From: Desulfuromusa sp.
GTDB lineage: Bacteria > Desulfobacterota > Desulfuromonadia > Desulfuromonadales > Geopsychrobacteraceae
Direction of reading: 5' to 3'
Assembly: GCA_021157505.1 (NCBI GenBank)
Contig: JAGGWI010000013.1
Span: forward strand, 1 to 8,413
Length of the DNA: 8,413 bases
A program made the translations under genes and the position numbers. This document shows, in pieces, positions 1 to 7,184 of this stretch; the stretch's first letter is position 1, and each line of letters starts with the position of its first letter. The notes beneath the pieces were generated by a model. It worked only from the letters and a program-made list of their open reading frames with translations. It made no database searches and was not told the DNA's origin.

Positions 1-3
1 AAC

Positions 4-114
4 CGGGACTGTCCCCGCATGGGGGCTGTCCCAGGCTTTTGCGACGCGAACCACCGTAGTTTCATCGTCCGTAAATATCTGGGACAGCCCCCGATGAACC
101 TGGGGACAGTCCCG
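4..114. repeat. Inverted pair of GC-rich hairpins (REP/BIME-like)
   Basis: Two hairpins face each other. The left one pairs GGGACTGTCCCC (5-16) with GGGGGCTGTCCC (21-32) over a GCAT loop, with one mismatch and one G-T pair. The right one pairs GGGACAGCCCCC (81-92) with GGGGACAGTCCC (102-113) over a 9-base loop, with two mismatches. The two units are also inverted copies of each other: CTGGGACAGCCCCC (79-92) is the exact complement of 21-34, and GGGGACAGTCCCG (102-114) that of 4-16. This matches the architecture of paired REP sequences (BIMEs), which are usually mobilised by REP-associated tyrosine transposases. No transposase is visible here, although the window begins only 3 bases to the left. 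The assignment to a REP family is inference; the symmetry is seen directly. It could also act as a terminator-like structure for a gene to the left. Confidence 0.75.
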
Positions 115-148
115 AATTTACTACAATCTTGCTTAAACTAGCGCCATT

Positions 149-162
149 CGGGACGCTCCCCC
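149..162. repeat. Short GC-rich palindrome related to the upstream hairpins
   Basis: CGGGACGCTCCCCC resembles half of one of the upstream hairpins (GGGAC, two variable bases, then TCCCC or CCCC). It stands alone in AT-rich DNA and its last base overlaps the stop codon of the minus-strand remnant at 162-164. It may be a decayed or terminal copy of the same repeat family. It is short, so chance resemblance cannot be excluded. Confidence 0.35.
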
Positions 163-370
163 TATTTTAATTTCACATCAAATTCGCCAAGGTACAAACA
201 CATAGCAATTTTAGAATCTTCCCTAGATTTCCTATGCCCATTTAAGAATAACACCTGACTTCCAAATTCGTCCATTTCAATTTTCCCAACAATGACATAT
301 AACCATAACCGGTATCGGTATTTACACCATCAAACCGAATATGCTTGTTTATATATTCCGGCGATTGACA
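162..370 (-). pseudogene. Possible frameshifted remnant of an unknown gene
   Basis: On the minus strand two overlapping open frames join into one protein-like stretch. The upstream frame is open from 370 to 245 and contains YINKHIRFDGVNTDTGYGY. The downstream frame is open from 329 to the TAG at 164-162 and contains GKIEMDEFGSQVLFLNGHRK and then CLYLGEFDVKLK. Each frame loses its protein-like character where the other begins, near 291-299, as a one-base deletion would produce. The composition is balanced, with aromatic and charged residues alternating, unlike typical non-coding translation. No start codon with a ribosome binding site is evident, and the frame closes at 371-373 just before mfd. 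I do not recognise the family. The region is clearly more AT-rich than the neighbouring genes, which would fit a decayed acquired gene. A chance open frame in AT-rich DNA is the main alternative. Confidence 0.35.
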
Positions 371-395
371 CTAATTTTTTGGATTGAAATTTATT
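365..395 (+). promoter_or_regulatory. Candidate sigma-70 promoter for mfd
   Basis: A perfect -35 box TTGACA lies at 365-370. The best -10 candidates, AATTTA at 388-393 (17-base spacer) or TTTATT at 390-395 (19-base spacer), match TATAAT poorly. Transcription from here would begin close to the ATG at 402, giving a very short or absent leader and ruling out the TTG at 384 as the start. The -35 box is convincing; the rest is weak. Confidence 0.3.
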
Positions 396-401
396 ACCCA
401 T

Positions 402-3400
402 ATGAATGACGAAACCCAACAAAATATCCGCAATGCCACAATTCATAGTTTTATTGATGGCGTCAGCGCAAACCAACAGACAGTTGAAGTCCTCGGTCTG
501 CATGGATCGGTCGACGCTTATCTGTTGGCTCAGCTACTGGATGCAAGTTCCAAGCTCCTGGTGATCCTTTGTGCTGAACTGGAACCGGCCCGCCAGCTGG
601 TTGCTGAACTGCGTTTTTTTCATCCCCGCCCAAATGAAATTGCCCTGCTACCCCATTGGGAGCTTAATCCTTACGACCCGCTGACGCCACATCCGGAACT
701 GGAAGCAATCAGGATGACCACCCTGGCCGCCCTTAACCGGGGGCAAGTCAAAGCATTGGTTCTGCCGGTTCGCTCATTGATGCAGAAGGTGATACCGCGC
801 CAGGTTATCGATACTATTTCTCTGGAACTGCTGGTCGAGGAAGAGTATCAGCGGGATCAGCTTCTCGACTCACTGATCCAGCTGGGCTATCAGCCAGTTC
901 CCCTGGTTGAAGAGCGGAGCAGCTTTGCCGTTCGGGGTGATATTATCGATCTCTTTCCCCCCGATGCTGAACAACCGATTCGCCTCGATTTTTACGGTGA
1001 TTTTATTGAAAAAATGCGCCTCTTTGATCCGGCCAGCCAGCGCTCCGGAAAGACCACTTTAAAGACTCTGACCCTGATCCCGGCAAGGGAGATGATCCTT
1101 CACGGACCATTTCTGGTAACCCTCGGGCAAAAGCTTAAAGAGCGCTGTGACGAGCTGGCAATCCCGCGAACCGACCGGGAAGCGATCATGACCGAACTGC
1201 GGGAGGGGATTCTTTCGCCGGGTCGGGCATTTCTGCTACCGTTTAACTATCCGGAACTTGACCCGCTGGAACAATATCTCAACACCCCCCGGCTGATTCT
1301 GATTGATTCCCCTGCTATTGAACAGGAGATCGACCTGTTCCACCGCGATATTCGGGACGGTGAGGCGCGGATGCTGGAACAGGGTTTACCACATGCCCGC
1401 CGCCAGACTTTGTACCTTGAACCAGACGAGCTACAACCGCTGCTCCGCCAACCAGACCGGATTGAAATATCACGACTGCAGGTGATTCAACTTGATGATC
1501 AGCGCCAGCGTTATCACTTCAACTGCCAGGGCAATAATTCTCTGCGGGTGAAACCAAACGCGGATCAGGACGGTCTCGAACCCCTTTTAGAGCGATTACA
1601 ACAAGCCAAAAGTGATAACGGGAAAACCCTGCTGGTCTGCCATCAACAGGTCCAGGCAGAACGGTTGCAGGAACTGCTCGCCGCACACGGGATTGACCTC
1701 AACATCGATTTAAACCTGCAACTCTCTGATTTGCTATCAGGATCGCCAAAATTAACCGTTGGTGAACTGAACAACGGTTTTTATCTTCCCGATGAGAAGC
1801 TGAATATTATCAGCGAAGAGGAAATCTTCGGCCGCCGCAGTCATCGGCAGAAAAAAACCGGGGCCCAGCGAGCCCGACAGTTAATGACCAGTTTGGCAGA
1901 ACTGAAAAATGGTGATTTCATCGTCCATACCGATCACGGTATCGGTCGCTACCTTGGCTTGACTCACCTGCAGACAGGAAAATTGGAAGGCGACTTCCTG
2001 CACCTTCAATATTCTGGAAGCGACAAACTCTATCTCCCAATTGAGCGAATCGCCAAGGTGCAGAAATATATTGGCGGCGAAGGCTATGTTCCAAAGCTGG
2101 ATAAAATGGGGGGGCAGGGGTGGGAAAAAGCTCATCTTAAAGCCCGGGCTGCGGTTGAAGAGTTGGCGCGACAACTTCTGGAACTTTACGCCAAACGGGA
2201 GCTGCGCCAAGGGTTCGCCTACTCCCCTCCAGATCAGTTATTTCGTGAGTTTGAAGCGACCTTTCCCCACGAAGAGACGGTTGACCAGCAACAGGCGATT
2301 GACGATATTCTTGAAGATATGCAATCGCCCAAACCGATGGATCGCTTGATCTGTGGTGATGTCGGCTACGGGAAAACCGAGGTGGCTCTGCGTGCCGCCG
2401 TCAAGGCGGTTCTGGACAGCAAACAGGTCGCAGTCCTGGTGCCGACTACGGTTCTTGCCAGCCAGCACTGGGAGAGTTTTCGGCAACGGTTGCAAGACTT
2501 TCCAATCCAGGTCGAAATGGTTTCACGCTTTCGCTCAACTGCCGAAAATCGCAAAACCCTGGAGGCTGCTGCCGCGGGAAAAATCGACATTCTGATCGGT
2601 ACCCACCGGCTGCTACAACGCGACGTTCGCTTCAAAGATTTGGGATTAGTGGTTGTTGACGAGGAACAGCGCTTCGGTGTCAGCCACAAAGAAAAGTTGA
2701 AGCAATTACGGGCTGAAGTCGATATCCTCACCCTGACCGCCACCCCGATTCCCCGCACCCTGCATATGAGCCTGACCGGAATGCGGGATCTGTCGGTGAT
2801 TGAAACAGCGCCGGTGGATCGGTTGGCAATCCGCACTTATGTGAGTCGTTTTGATGACGAGCTGATTCGCCAGGCGATCCTGCGCGAACTGCGGCGCGGC
2901 GGGCAGATCTATTTTGTCCATAACCGGGTACAGACGATTGCTGCCATGGCAGAACAGTTGCGCCAGTTGGTACCGGAAGCAACCATTTCCGTCGGTCATG
3001 GACAGATGGCAGAGAAAGAACTGGAACAGGTGATGCTCGACTTTATCGCCGGAAAAAGTAATTTGCTGGTTGCTTCAACCATCATCGAAAACGGTCTGGA
3101 TATCCCCCGCGCCAACACAATTATTATTAACCGTGCCGATCGCTTCGGCCTTTCACAGCTCTACCAGTTACGTGGCCGGGTCGGACGCAGTGACCGGCGC
3201 GCCTATGCCTATCTGTTGATTCCCGGGGAAGCGGCCCTCACTCGTGATGCTCGCGAGCGGTTGCGGGTGCTGCAGGAGCTTACCGAATTAGGGGCTGGAT
3301 TTCGGATTGCCAGTCATGATCTGGAGCTGCGCGGCGCCGGTGATCTGCTGGGGGGAAAACAATCGGGACCCATCGCAGCCATTGGGTTTGAGCTCTATAC

Positions 3401-3890
3401 TGAACTGCTTGAAGAGACAATCGACCGCCTCCGTGGCAAAGAACGAGAAGAGCGGATTGATCCTGAAATCCGCCTTGGACTGTCTGCCTTTCTGGCAGAA
3501 AAATATTTGCCCGATCCCAATCAACGACTGCAATTCTATCAGCGGATGGCCAGAGCTGAAAATGATGAAGAACTGTTTGATCTGGTAGAAGAGTTACGTG
3601 ACCGCTACGGTGAACCACCCCTTGCGGGAGAGCTTTTGATTGCCATTATGCGGCTGCGAATCCTGCTGAAAAAGCTGTGTGTAGAACTGCTGGAATATGA
3701 TAATAAACGACTCAGTTTATTGTTTCATTCATCAACAAAGGTTTCTCCCGATCTGATTCGACAACTGGTAACGGAACAGCCGGACAGATACCGTTTGGGA
3801 GCCGACTTCAAGCTCAATATTGAACTTGGACGGTTACCACCGGGTGAGCTATTGGTCAGGGTGAGAAAAGAATTGCAACTATTTTTCTGA
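402..3890 (+). CDS. mfd: Transcription-repair coupling factor Mfd
   Basis: This is the ATP-dependent DNA translocase that pushes off RNA polymerase stalled at a lesion and hands the site to UvrA for excision repair. It acts in the cytoplasm. The product is 1162 residues, close to the usual ~1150. The N-terminal UvrB-like module shows HWELNPYDPLTPHPE near residue 80 and FAVRGDIIDLF at 175-185. The RNA polymerase-interaction (CarD-like) domain begins with GDFIVHTDHGIGRY near 504. The RecG-like motor has Walker A GDVGYGKT at 652-659, the DEEQ box at 753-756, TATPIPRT at 779-786, and motifs V and VI, from STIIENGLDIPRAN near 892 to QLRGRVGRS near 920. The autoinhibitory C-terminal domain follows. 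I chose the ATG at 402; an in-frame TTG at 384 would add six residues, but neither start has a good Shine-Dalgarno sequence. All key motifs are intact. Confidence 0.97.
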   Translation: MNDETQQNIRNATIHSFIDGVSANQQTVEVLGLHGSVDAYLLAQLLDASSKLLVILCAELEPARQLVAELRFFHPRPNEIALLPHWELNPYDPLTPHPELEAIRMTTLAALNRGQVKALVLPVRSLMQKVIPRQVIDTISLELLVEEEYQRDQLLDSLIQLGYQPVPLVEERSSFAVRGDIIDLFPPDAEQPIRLDFYGDFIEKMRLFDPASQRSGKTTLKTLTLIPAREMILHGPFLVTLGQKLKERCDELAIPRTDREAIMTELREGILSPGRAFLLPFNYPELDPLEQYLNTPRLILIDSPAIEQEIDLFHRDIRDGEARMLEQGLPHARRQTLYLEPDELQPLLRQPDRIEISRLQVIQLDDQRQRYHFNCQGNNSLRVKPNADQDGLEPLLERLQQAKSDNGKTLLVCHQQVQAERLQELLAAHGIDLNIDLNLQLSDLLSGSPKLTVGELNNGFYLPDEKLNIISEEEIFGRRSHRQKKTGAQRARQLMTSLAELKNGDFIVHTDHGIGRYLGLTHLQTGKLEGDFLHLQYSGSDKLYLPIERIAKVQKYIGGEGYVPKLDKMGGQGWEKAHLKARAAVEELARQLLELYAKRELRQGFAYSPPDQLFREFEATFPHEETVDQQQAIDDILEDMQSPKPMDRLICGDVGYGKTEVALRAAVKAVLDSKQVAVLVPTTVLASQHWESFRQRLQDFPIQVEMVSRFRSTAENRKTLEAAAAGKIDILIGTHRLLQRDVRFKDLGLVVVDEEQRFGVSHKEKLKQLRAEVDILTLTATPIPRTLHMSLTGMRDLSVIETAPVDRLAIRTYVSRFDDELIRQAILRELRRGGQIYFVHNRVQTIAAMAEQLRQLVPEATISVGHGQMAEKELEQVMLDFIAGKSNLLVASTIIENGLDIPRANTIIINRADRFGLSQLYQLRGRVGRSDRRAYAYLLIPGEAALTRDARERLRVLQELTELGAGFRIASHDLELRGAGDLLGGKQSGPIAAIGFELYTELLEETIDRLRGKEREERIDPEIRLGLSAFLAEKYLPDPNQRLQFYQRMARAENDEELFDLVEELRDRYGEPPLAGELLIAIMRLRILLKKLCVELLEYDNKRLSLLFHSSTKVSPDLIRQLVTEQPDRYRLGADFKLNIELGRLPPGELLVRVRKELQLFF

Positions 3891-3945
3891 CCATGCTAAT
3901 TTTAATAGTTGGCAAGACAAAAACAACGCAGCATCTAACCGGGTG

Positions 3946-4071
3946 TTGAAAAACGTTTTCGAGACCGCGAGTGCAAGGCGAAAATTGCCGAAAAAGCGCA
4001 GTTTACACACAGTAAATGAGCATTTTGAGGCAATTTTCAACACAGCAATCGCAACGCAGATAGTTTTTCAA
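3946..4071. repeat. 126-bp imperfect palindrome, MITE-like intergenic repeat
   Basis: The element fills most of the gap between mfd and the next gene. Nested arms pair across it: TTGAAAAAC (3946-3954) with GTTTTTCAA (4063-4071), 9 of 9; GCGAGTGC (3967-3974) with GCAATCGC (4045-4052), 7 of 8; GAAAATTGCC (3980-3989) with GGCAATTTTC (4029-4038), 10 of 10; and TTTAC (4002-4006) with GTAAA (4012-4016) over a 5-base loop. The spacing between arms is nearly symmetrical, so the whole element could fold as one long hairpin in DNA or RNA. Similar TTGAAAAAC-ended elements are, from memory, dispersed in genomes of this group. It has no coding capacity and no clear target-site duplication. In the mRNA it could weaken read-through from mfd or protect RNA ends; that is inference. 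Confidence 0.7.
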
Positions 4072-4080
4072 TAGTCTGAT

Positions 4081-4085
4081 AAGGA
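4081..4085 (+). promoter_or_regulatory. Ribosome binding site deciding the lipoprotein start
   Basis: AAGGA sits 7 bases before an in-frame ATT at 4093, a normal Shine-Dalgarno distance. It is 34 bases before the TTG at 4120, which is too far to serve it. The surrounding ATAAGGATT resembles the start region of the downstream surA-like gene (ATAAGGATT at 5165-5173), supporting its role. Confidence 0.55.
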
Positions 4086-4092
4086 TTTTGAT

Positions 4093-5067
4093 ATTTTTAC
4101 AGCGATATTAACCAGAACATTGCTACTGTTTTTTCTGTTGGGGCTGTTATCCTGTCAACAACAGGAACAGAAACAGGAGCAGGAACCGAAACAGGCACGA
4201 CAGCTACAACCGCCGTTACTGGAGGTTGGTCAACGGCAACTGACCCTGCAACAATTTGAGCGGGAGCTGAAGAATACCTATCCTGACATATCCGGCCTGA
4301 CGGCCCCGGAACAACTGCAACTGAAAGAACAACTGCTTAAACAGCTGATTGATCGCGAACTGATCCTTGGAGAAGCAAATCGGTTAAATGTCCAGCTGAC
4401 ACCGGATGAACTTGATGCCGCAATGAAAAAAGTCCGTGGCAGCTACAGTGAAGATGAATTTACCAAAGTTCTGGAACAAACAGGAAAAACCCAGGAGAAC
4501 TGGCTTGCCTCACTAAAGCTGCACCTGTTAAGAGCCAAAGTGAGCGCTGCCGCCCTGAACTCTCAGGTGCAGGTCAGTGATAAGGAAACTGAAGACTACT
4601 ATAAAAAGCATCGTGAAGAGTTTAGGCGACCGGTTGAAATCCGTGCCCGACAGATGCTTTTTAAGACCCGTGATGAAGCAAATAGAGTGCTGAAACTGCT
4701 GAAAGAAGGGGGTGATTTTGCCACCTTGGCGCGTGAATATTCGCAGTCACCAGACCGGGAAAACGGTGGTGCTCTGGGGTATTTTTCTGCCGGGCAATTG
4801 CCCGCAGAATTTGATGCGGTGTTATTCAAGCTACCAGTTAAGCAAGTCAGCACACCGGTTGAAAGCCCCTATGGGTTCCATCTTTTTCTGGTCGAACGCC
4901 GGCGTAAAGCGGGACTTCGCCCCTATGCCGCGGTTAAAGCTGAAATTGCGACAAAGCTTTACCAACAGAAAGAGGAGACTGCATTTCATCTGTGGCTGGA
5001 AAATTTACAAAAAACAACCGCAACTCATATTAATTGGGAGCTCCTACAGCCAGAGCTCAAACCCTGA
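4093..5067 (+). CDS. PpiC-type peptidyl-prolyl isomerase lipoprotein (PrsA/SurA family)
   Basis: This is a predicted membrane-anchored parvulin that would assist folding of exported proteins in the periplasm. From ATT the product is 324 residues. It has a short N-terminus with one Arg, a Leu/Phe-rich core and a lipobox LLSC with the lipidated Cys at 21. A Gln/Glu-rich linker (22 to about 40) follows, then a SurA-N-like helical domain (about 42-160), then a PpiC domain (about 172-275). The parvulin signatures are ARQMLF (Gln at 187 where His is usual), DFATLAREYSQSP, GGALGYF (225-231) and YGFHLF, keeping His 263. The usual choice would be TTG at 4120, but that leaves an 11-residue signal with no positive charge and no ribosome binding site. 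The upstream limit is the TAG at 4072-4074. The gene follows a long palindrome and precedes a second SurA-family gene. The family call is firm; the start is not. Confidence 0.88.
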   Translation: MFTAILTRTLLLFFLLGLLSCQQQEQKQEQEPKQARQLQPPLLEVGQRQLTLQQFERELKNTYPDISGLTAPEQLQLKEQLLKQLIDRELILGEANRLNVQLTPDELDAAMKKVRGSYSEDEFTKVLEQTGKTQENWLASLKLHLLRAKVSAAALNSQVQVSDKETEDYYKKHREEFRRPVEIRARQMLFKTRDEANRVLKLLKEGGDFATLAREYSQSPDRENGGALGYFSAGQLPAEFDAVLFKLPVKQVSTPVESPYGFHLFLVERRRKAGLRPYAAVKAEIATKLYQQKEETAFHLWLENLQKTTATHINWELLQPELKP

Positions 5068-5165
5068 ATTGTCGCGTAACATCGGATAGTCCGACAGCCT
5101 TCTTAGTGTTGCAGTCGGTTTTCAGGGTTTTTACAAATATCAAACAAATAAGTCTCTTCACCCAT

Positions 5166-5170
5166 AAGGA
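5166..5170 (+). promoter_or_regulatory. Ribosome binding site of the surA-like gene
   Basis: AAGGA lies 9 bases before the ATG at 5180 and fixes the start that gives a standard signal peptide. The 112-base gap upstream has no repeat of the kind found in the two larger gaps. Confidence 0.75.
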
Positions 5171-5179
5171 TTCATATTT

Positions 5180-6121
5180 ATGAAACGCCCTCTGTTCCTG
5201 GTCCTGTTTTCTTTGCTTTTTGCAACAACTCCGGTCACAGCAAAAACCCTCAGCAAGGTTGCAGCCATCGTCAATGACGAAATCATCACCACCTTGCAAC
5301 TTGACCAGGCGGTGATCGATGATCTGACTAAAAACCCACAAAACCAGTTCAACGTCACCCAGTTTGATCAGATGAAGGTTCAGATCCTTGATAAATTGAT
5401 CGATGAGAAACTTTCGGAACAGCAGACCAAAAGGCTGGGACTCCAGGTTTCTGATGAAGAATTGGATAGTGCTATTGCAGATGTACAGAGCAAAAACGGG
5501 CTTACCCATGAAGCCTTGACACAAGCATTGGCAACCCAGGGGGTGACCATGCTGGAATATCGAGAAAAAGTTAGAGGGGAGATTCTCCACTATAAATTAT
5601 TAGGTCGCGAAGTTAATCGCAAAGTTCTGGTGACCAGCAATGAGGTTCGCAACTACTTTAATCAACATATTGAAGAATACACAAGTGAAGAAAAAGTTAG
5701 CCTCAACCGAATCGGCTATGAAATCCCAATCGGAGATGAAAAACAAACAGCTAAACTTCACAAGCGGGTGGAGGCATGTCGCAACCAACTCATTAGTGGT
5801 GATGACTTTGATCAAGTGCTTGCAGATCAGGGAGACTCAGCCACTGGTGGAGACATGGGAACTCTGCTAGAATCAGATCTGGCAAAACCGGTGCTCATTG
5901 CAATTGCCGGCTTAACCCCCGGAGAAGTGAGTGAGCCACTTGAGATAAACGGCCAACTCTATCTATTTCAAGTCACCGGCAGAAGTTTTGACACTGACAC
6001 TCTTTTTGAACAGGTCAAAGGTAAAATTGAAGAAAAATTAAGGCGGGAAAAGACAGACATCCGCTTTAAAGAATGGCAACAGGAGCTACACGACAACGCA
6101 CATATCGAAGTGCGAATTTGA
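5180..6121 (+). CDS. surA: SurA-like periplasmic chaperone with degenerate parvulin domain
   Basis: This is a predicted periplasmic folding factor for outer-membrane proteins, 313 residues long. A classical signal peptide (Lys-Arg, then a hydrophobic stretch) ends in VTA at 19-21, consistent with signal peptidase I cleavage before Lys22. The SurA N-terminal domain (about 24-150) starts with VAAIVNDEIITTLQLDQA and includes LIDEKLSEQQTKRLGLQVSD. Only one parvulin-like domain follows (about 168-268), whereas E. coli SurA has two and is ~430 residues. It keeps GGDMG at 223-227 and LTPGEVSEPLE. The usual ARHIL site reads SLNRI (174-178) and the usual YGYH site reads NGQLY (257-261), so both conserved His are absent. 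Isomerase activity is therefore doubtful and a chaperone role more likely. It follows the lipoprotein isomerase by 112 bases and precedes pdxA by 59, probably in one transcript. SurA as the symbol rests on domain order and context. Confidence 0.85.
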   Translation: MKRPLFLVLFSLLFATTPVTAKTLSKVAAIVNDEIITTLQLDQAVIDDLTKNPQNQFNVTQFDQMKVQILDKLIDEKLSEQQTKRLGLQVSDEELDSAIADVQSKNGLTHEALTQALATQGVTMLEYREKVRGEILHYKLLGREVNRKVLVTSNEVRNYFNQHIEEYTSEEKVSLNRIGYEIPIGDEKQTAKLHKRVEACRNQLISGDDFDQVLADQGDSATGGDMGTLLESDLAKPVLIAIAGLTPGEVSEPLEINGQLYLFQVTGRSFDTDTLFEQVKGKIEEKLRREKTDIRFKEWQQELHDNAHIEVRI

Positions 6122-6180
6122 ATCTCCATCATTCCACCCTCTCATAACTTATTGTATTTATTTGCGAGACCAGCACGCCA

Positions 6181-7173
6181 ATGCAGCCACTCCTTTTAAC
6201 CATGGGCGATCCGACCGGAATCGGCCCTGAACTGATCATTAAAACTCTGCTGGAACAATCTCTGCAGCAGATGCACCACCCCGTCCAGATTGTCGGGGAT
6301 GTCGGCATTCTCTGCCATGCTGGAAAAATCTTCGGTTGTGAAGGAAAGCCTGAACGGCTGAAAAATGGACTCTATACCCTCAGCTTTGGCGATAAAAAGC
6401 TGATTGTCCATTCCTGCTCAGAACTGGACCTGACCTCAGTTCACTATGGACAACCAGATACCGATTGTGGCAAAGCGATGGTGGATTATGTTGAATATGC
6501 CATTTCACACTGCCTCGATAAAACCGCTGCTGGAATAGTGACCTGTCCGATTAACAAAGCAGCCATTAATGCTGCTGGATATCACTTCCCCGGCCATACG
6601 GAACTGCTGGCTGAACGGTGTGGAGTTGATAAGGTGGTCATGATGCTGGCTGGTGAGCGACTGAAAGTTTGTCTGGTAACCACCCATCTGGCTTACCGGG
6701 ATGTTCCGGCTAAATTGAGTCGTGAGGAGATTCTGCAGACGATCCGGATCACGGCAAAAGCGCTGCAACAACAATTTGGCATTCAACAACCCCGGCTGGC
6801 AGTTCTGGCATTGAATCCCCATGCCAGTGAAAATGGTCTGTTTGGTGATGAAGAGCAGCGCATCATCGCCCCGGCAATCAAAGCAGCTCAAGCGGAGGGG
6901 ATTGCCGCTGACGGCCCACACAGTGCCGACACCCTGTTCCACTTTGCCGCAAAAGGGGCTTATGATGCGGTGATCTGTATGTATCACGATCAAGGTCTGA
7001 TCCCCCTCAAACTGCTCCATTTTGATGATGCCGTTAATGTCACTCTGGGGTTACCGATTGTCCGAACCAGTGTTGATCACGGCACCGCCTACGATCTGGC
7101 TGGAACCGGCAAAGCCAATACGGCGAGCCTGGTGGCTGCATTGAAAATGGCGGAGCAGATGGCAAGCAATTGA
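6181..7173 (+). CDS. pdxA: 4-hydroxythreonine-4-phosphate dehydrogenase PdxA
   Basis: PdxA oxidises 4-phosphohydroxy-L-threonine with NAD(P)+. The product then decarboxylates and PdxJ condenses it with deoxyxylulose phosphate to form pyridoxine phosphate, the DXP-dependent route to vitamin B6 in the cytoplasm. The 330-residue length is typical of the family. The N-terminus has the family signature LLLTMGDPTGIGPE (4-17). GHTE at 138-141 is a substrate-binding segment. The metal-binding His are at 169 (TTHLAYRD), 214 (LNPHASENG) and 269 (MYHDQG), with the same 45 and 55 spacing as in the E. coli enzyme. The C-terminal RTSVDHGTAYDLAG and GKA are intact. The ATG at 6181 puts the family signature at the very start; the ribosome binding site before it is weak (GCGAGA). 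The gene is 59 bases after surA, suggesting co-transcription. Confidence 0.97.
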   Translation: MQPLLLTMGDPTGIGPELIIKTLLEQSLQQMHHPVQIVGDVGILCHAGKIFGCEGKPERLKNGLYTLSFGDKKLIVHSCSELDLTSVHYGQPDTDCGKAMVDYVEYAISHCLDKTAAGIVTCPINKAAINAAGYHFPGHTELLAERCGVDKVVMMLAGERLKVCLVTTHLAYRDVPAKLSREEILQTIRITAKALQQQFGIQQPRLAVLALNPHASENGLFGDEEQRIIAPAIKAAQAEGIAADGPHSADTLFHFAAKGAYDAVICMYHDQGLIPLKLLHFDDAVNVTLGLPIVRTSVDHGTAYDLAGTGKANTASLVAALKMAEQMASN

Positions 7174-7184
7174 AAATATGCATA

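Noticed and set aside
301..320. Operator-like dyad centred on ACCGGT upstream of mfd
   Set aside because: Arms match at only 6 of 10 positions and the site falls within the possible gene remnant; too weak to call.
384..401. TTG at 384 as the start of mfd
   Set aside because: It lacks a properly spaced ribosome binding site and lies between the candidate -35 and -10 boxes; the ATG at 402 is preferred, though not certain.
2108..2114. Run of seven G within mfd, possible slippage site
   Set aside because: It encodes the Met-Gly-Gly part of a segment in frame with intact Mfd; a 7-base run in a housekeeping gene is not enough to suggest phase variation.
2366..2836. 156-codon minus-strand open frame inside mfd
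   Set aside because: It lies entirely within intact mfd, has an Arg/Ser/Thr-rich composition typical of an antisense shadow, and matches no recognisable family.
5082..5094. Small perfect hairpin TCGGA-TAG-TCCGA after the lipoprotein gene
   Set aside because: Only five base pairs and no T-run follows, so it does not qualify as a terminator.
5109..5137. TTGCAG, 17 bases, TACAAA as a promoter for the surA-like gene
   Set aside because: Only 3 of 6 and 4 of 6 matches to the sigma-70 boxes; expected by chance in a gap of this composition.
6505..7020. 171-codon minus-strand open frame inside pdxA
   Set aside because: Antisense shadow of a fully conserved pdxA reading frame; no ribosome binding site or family signature.
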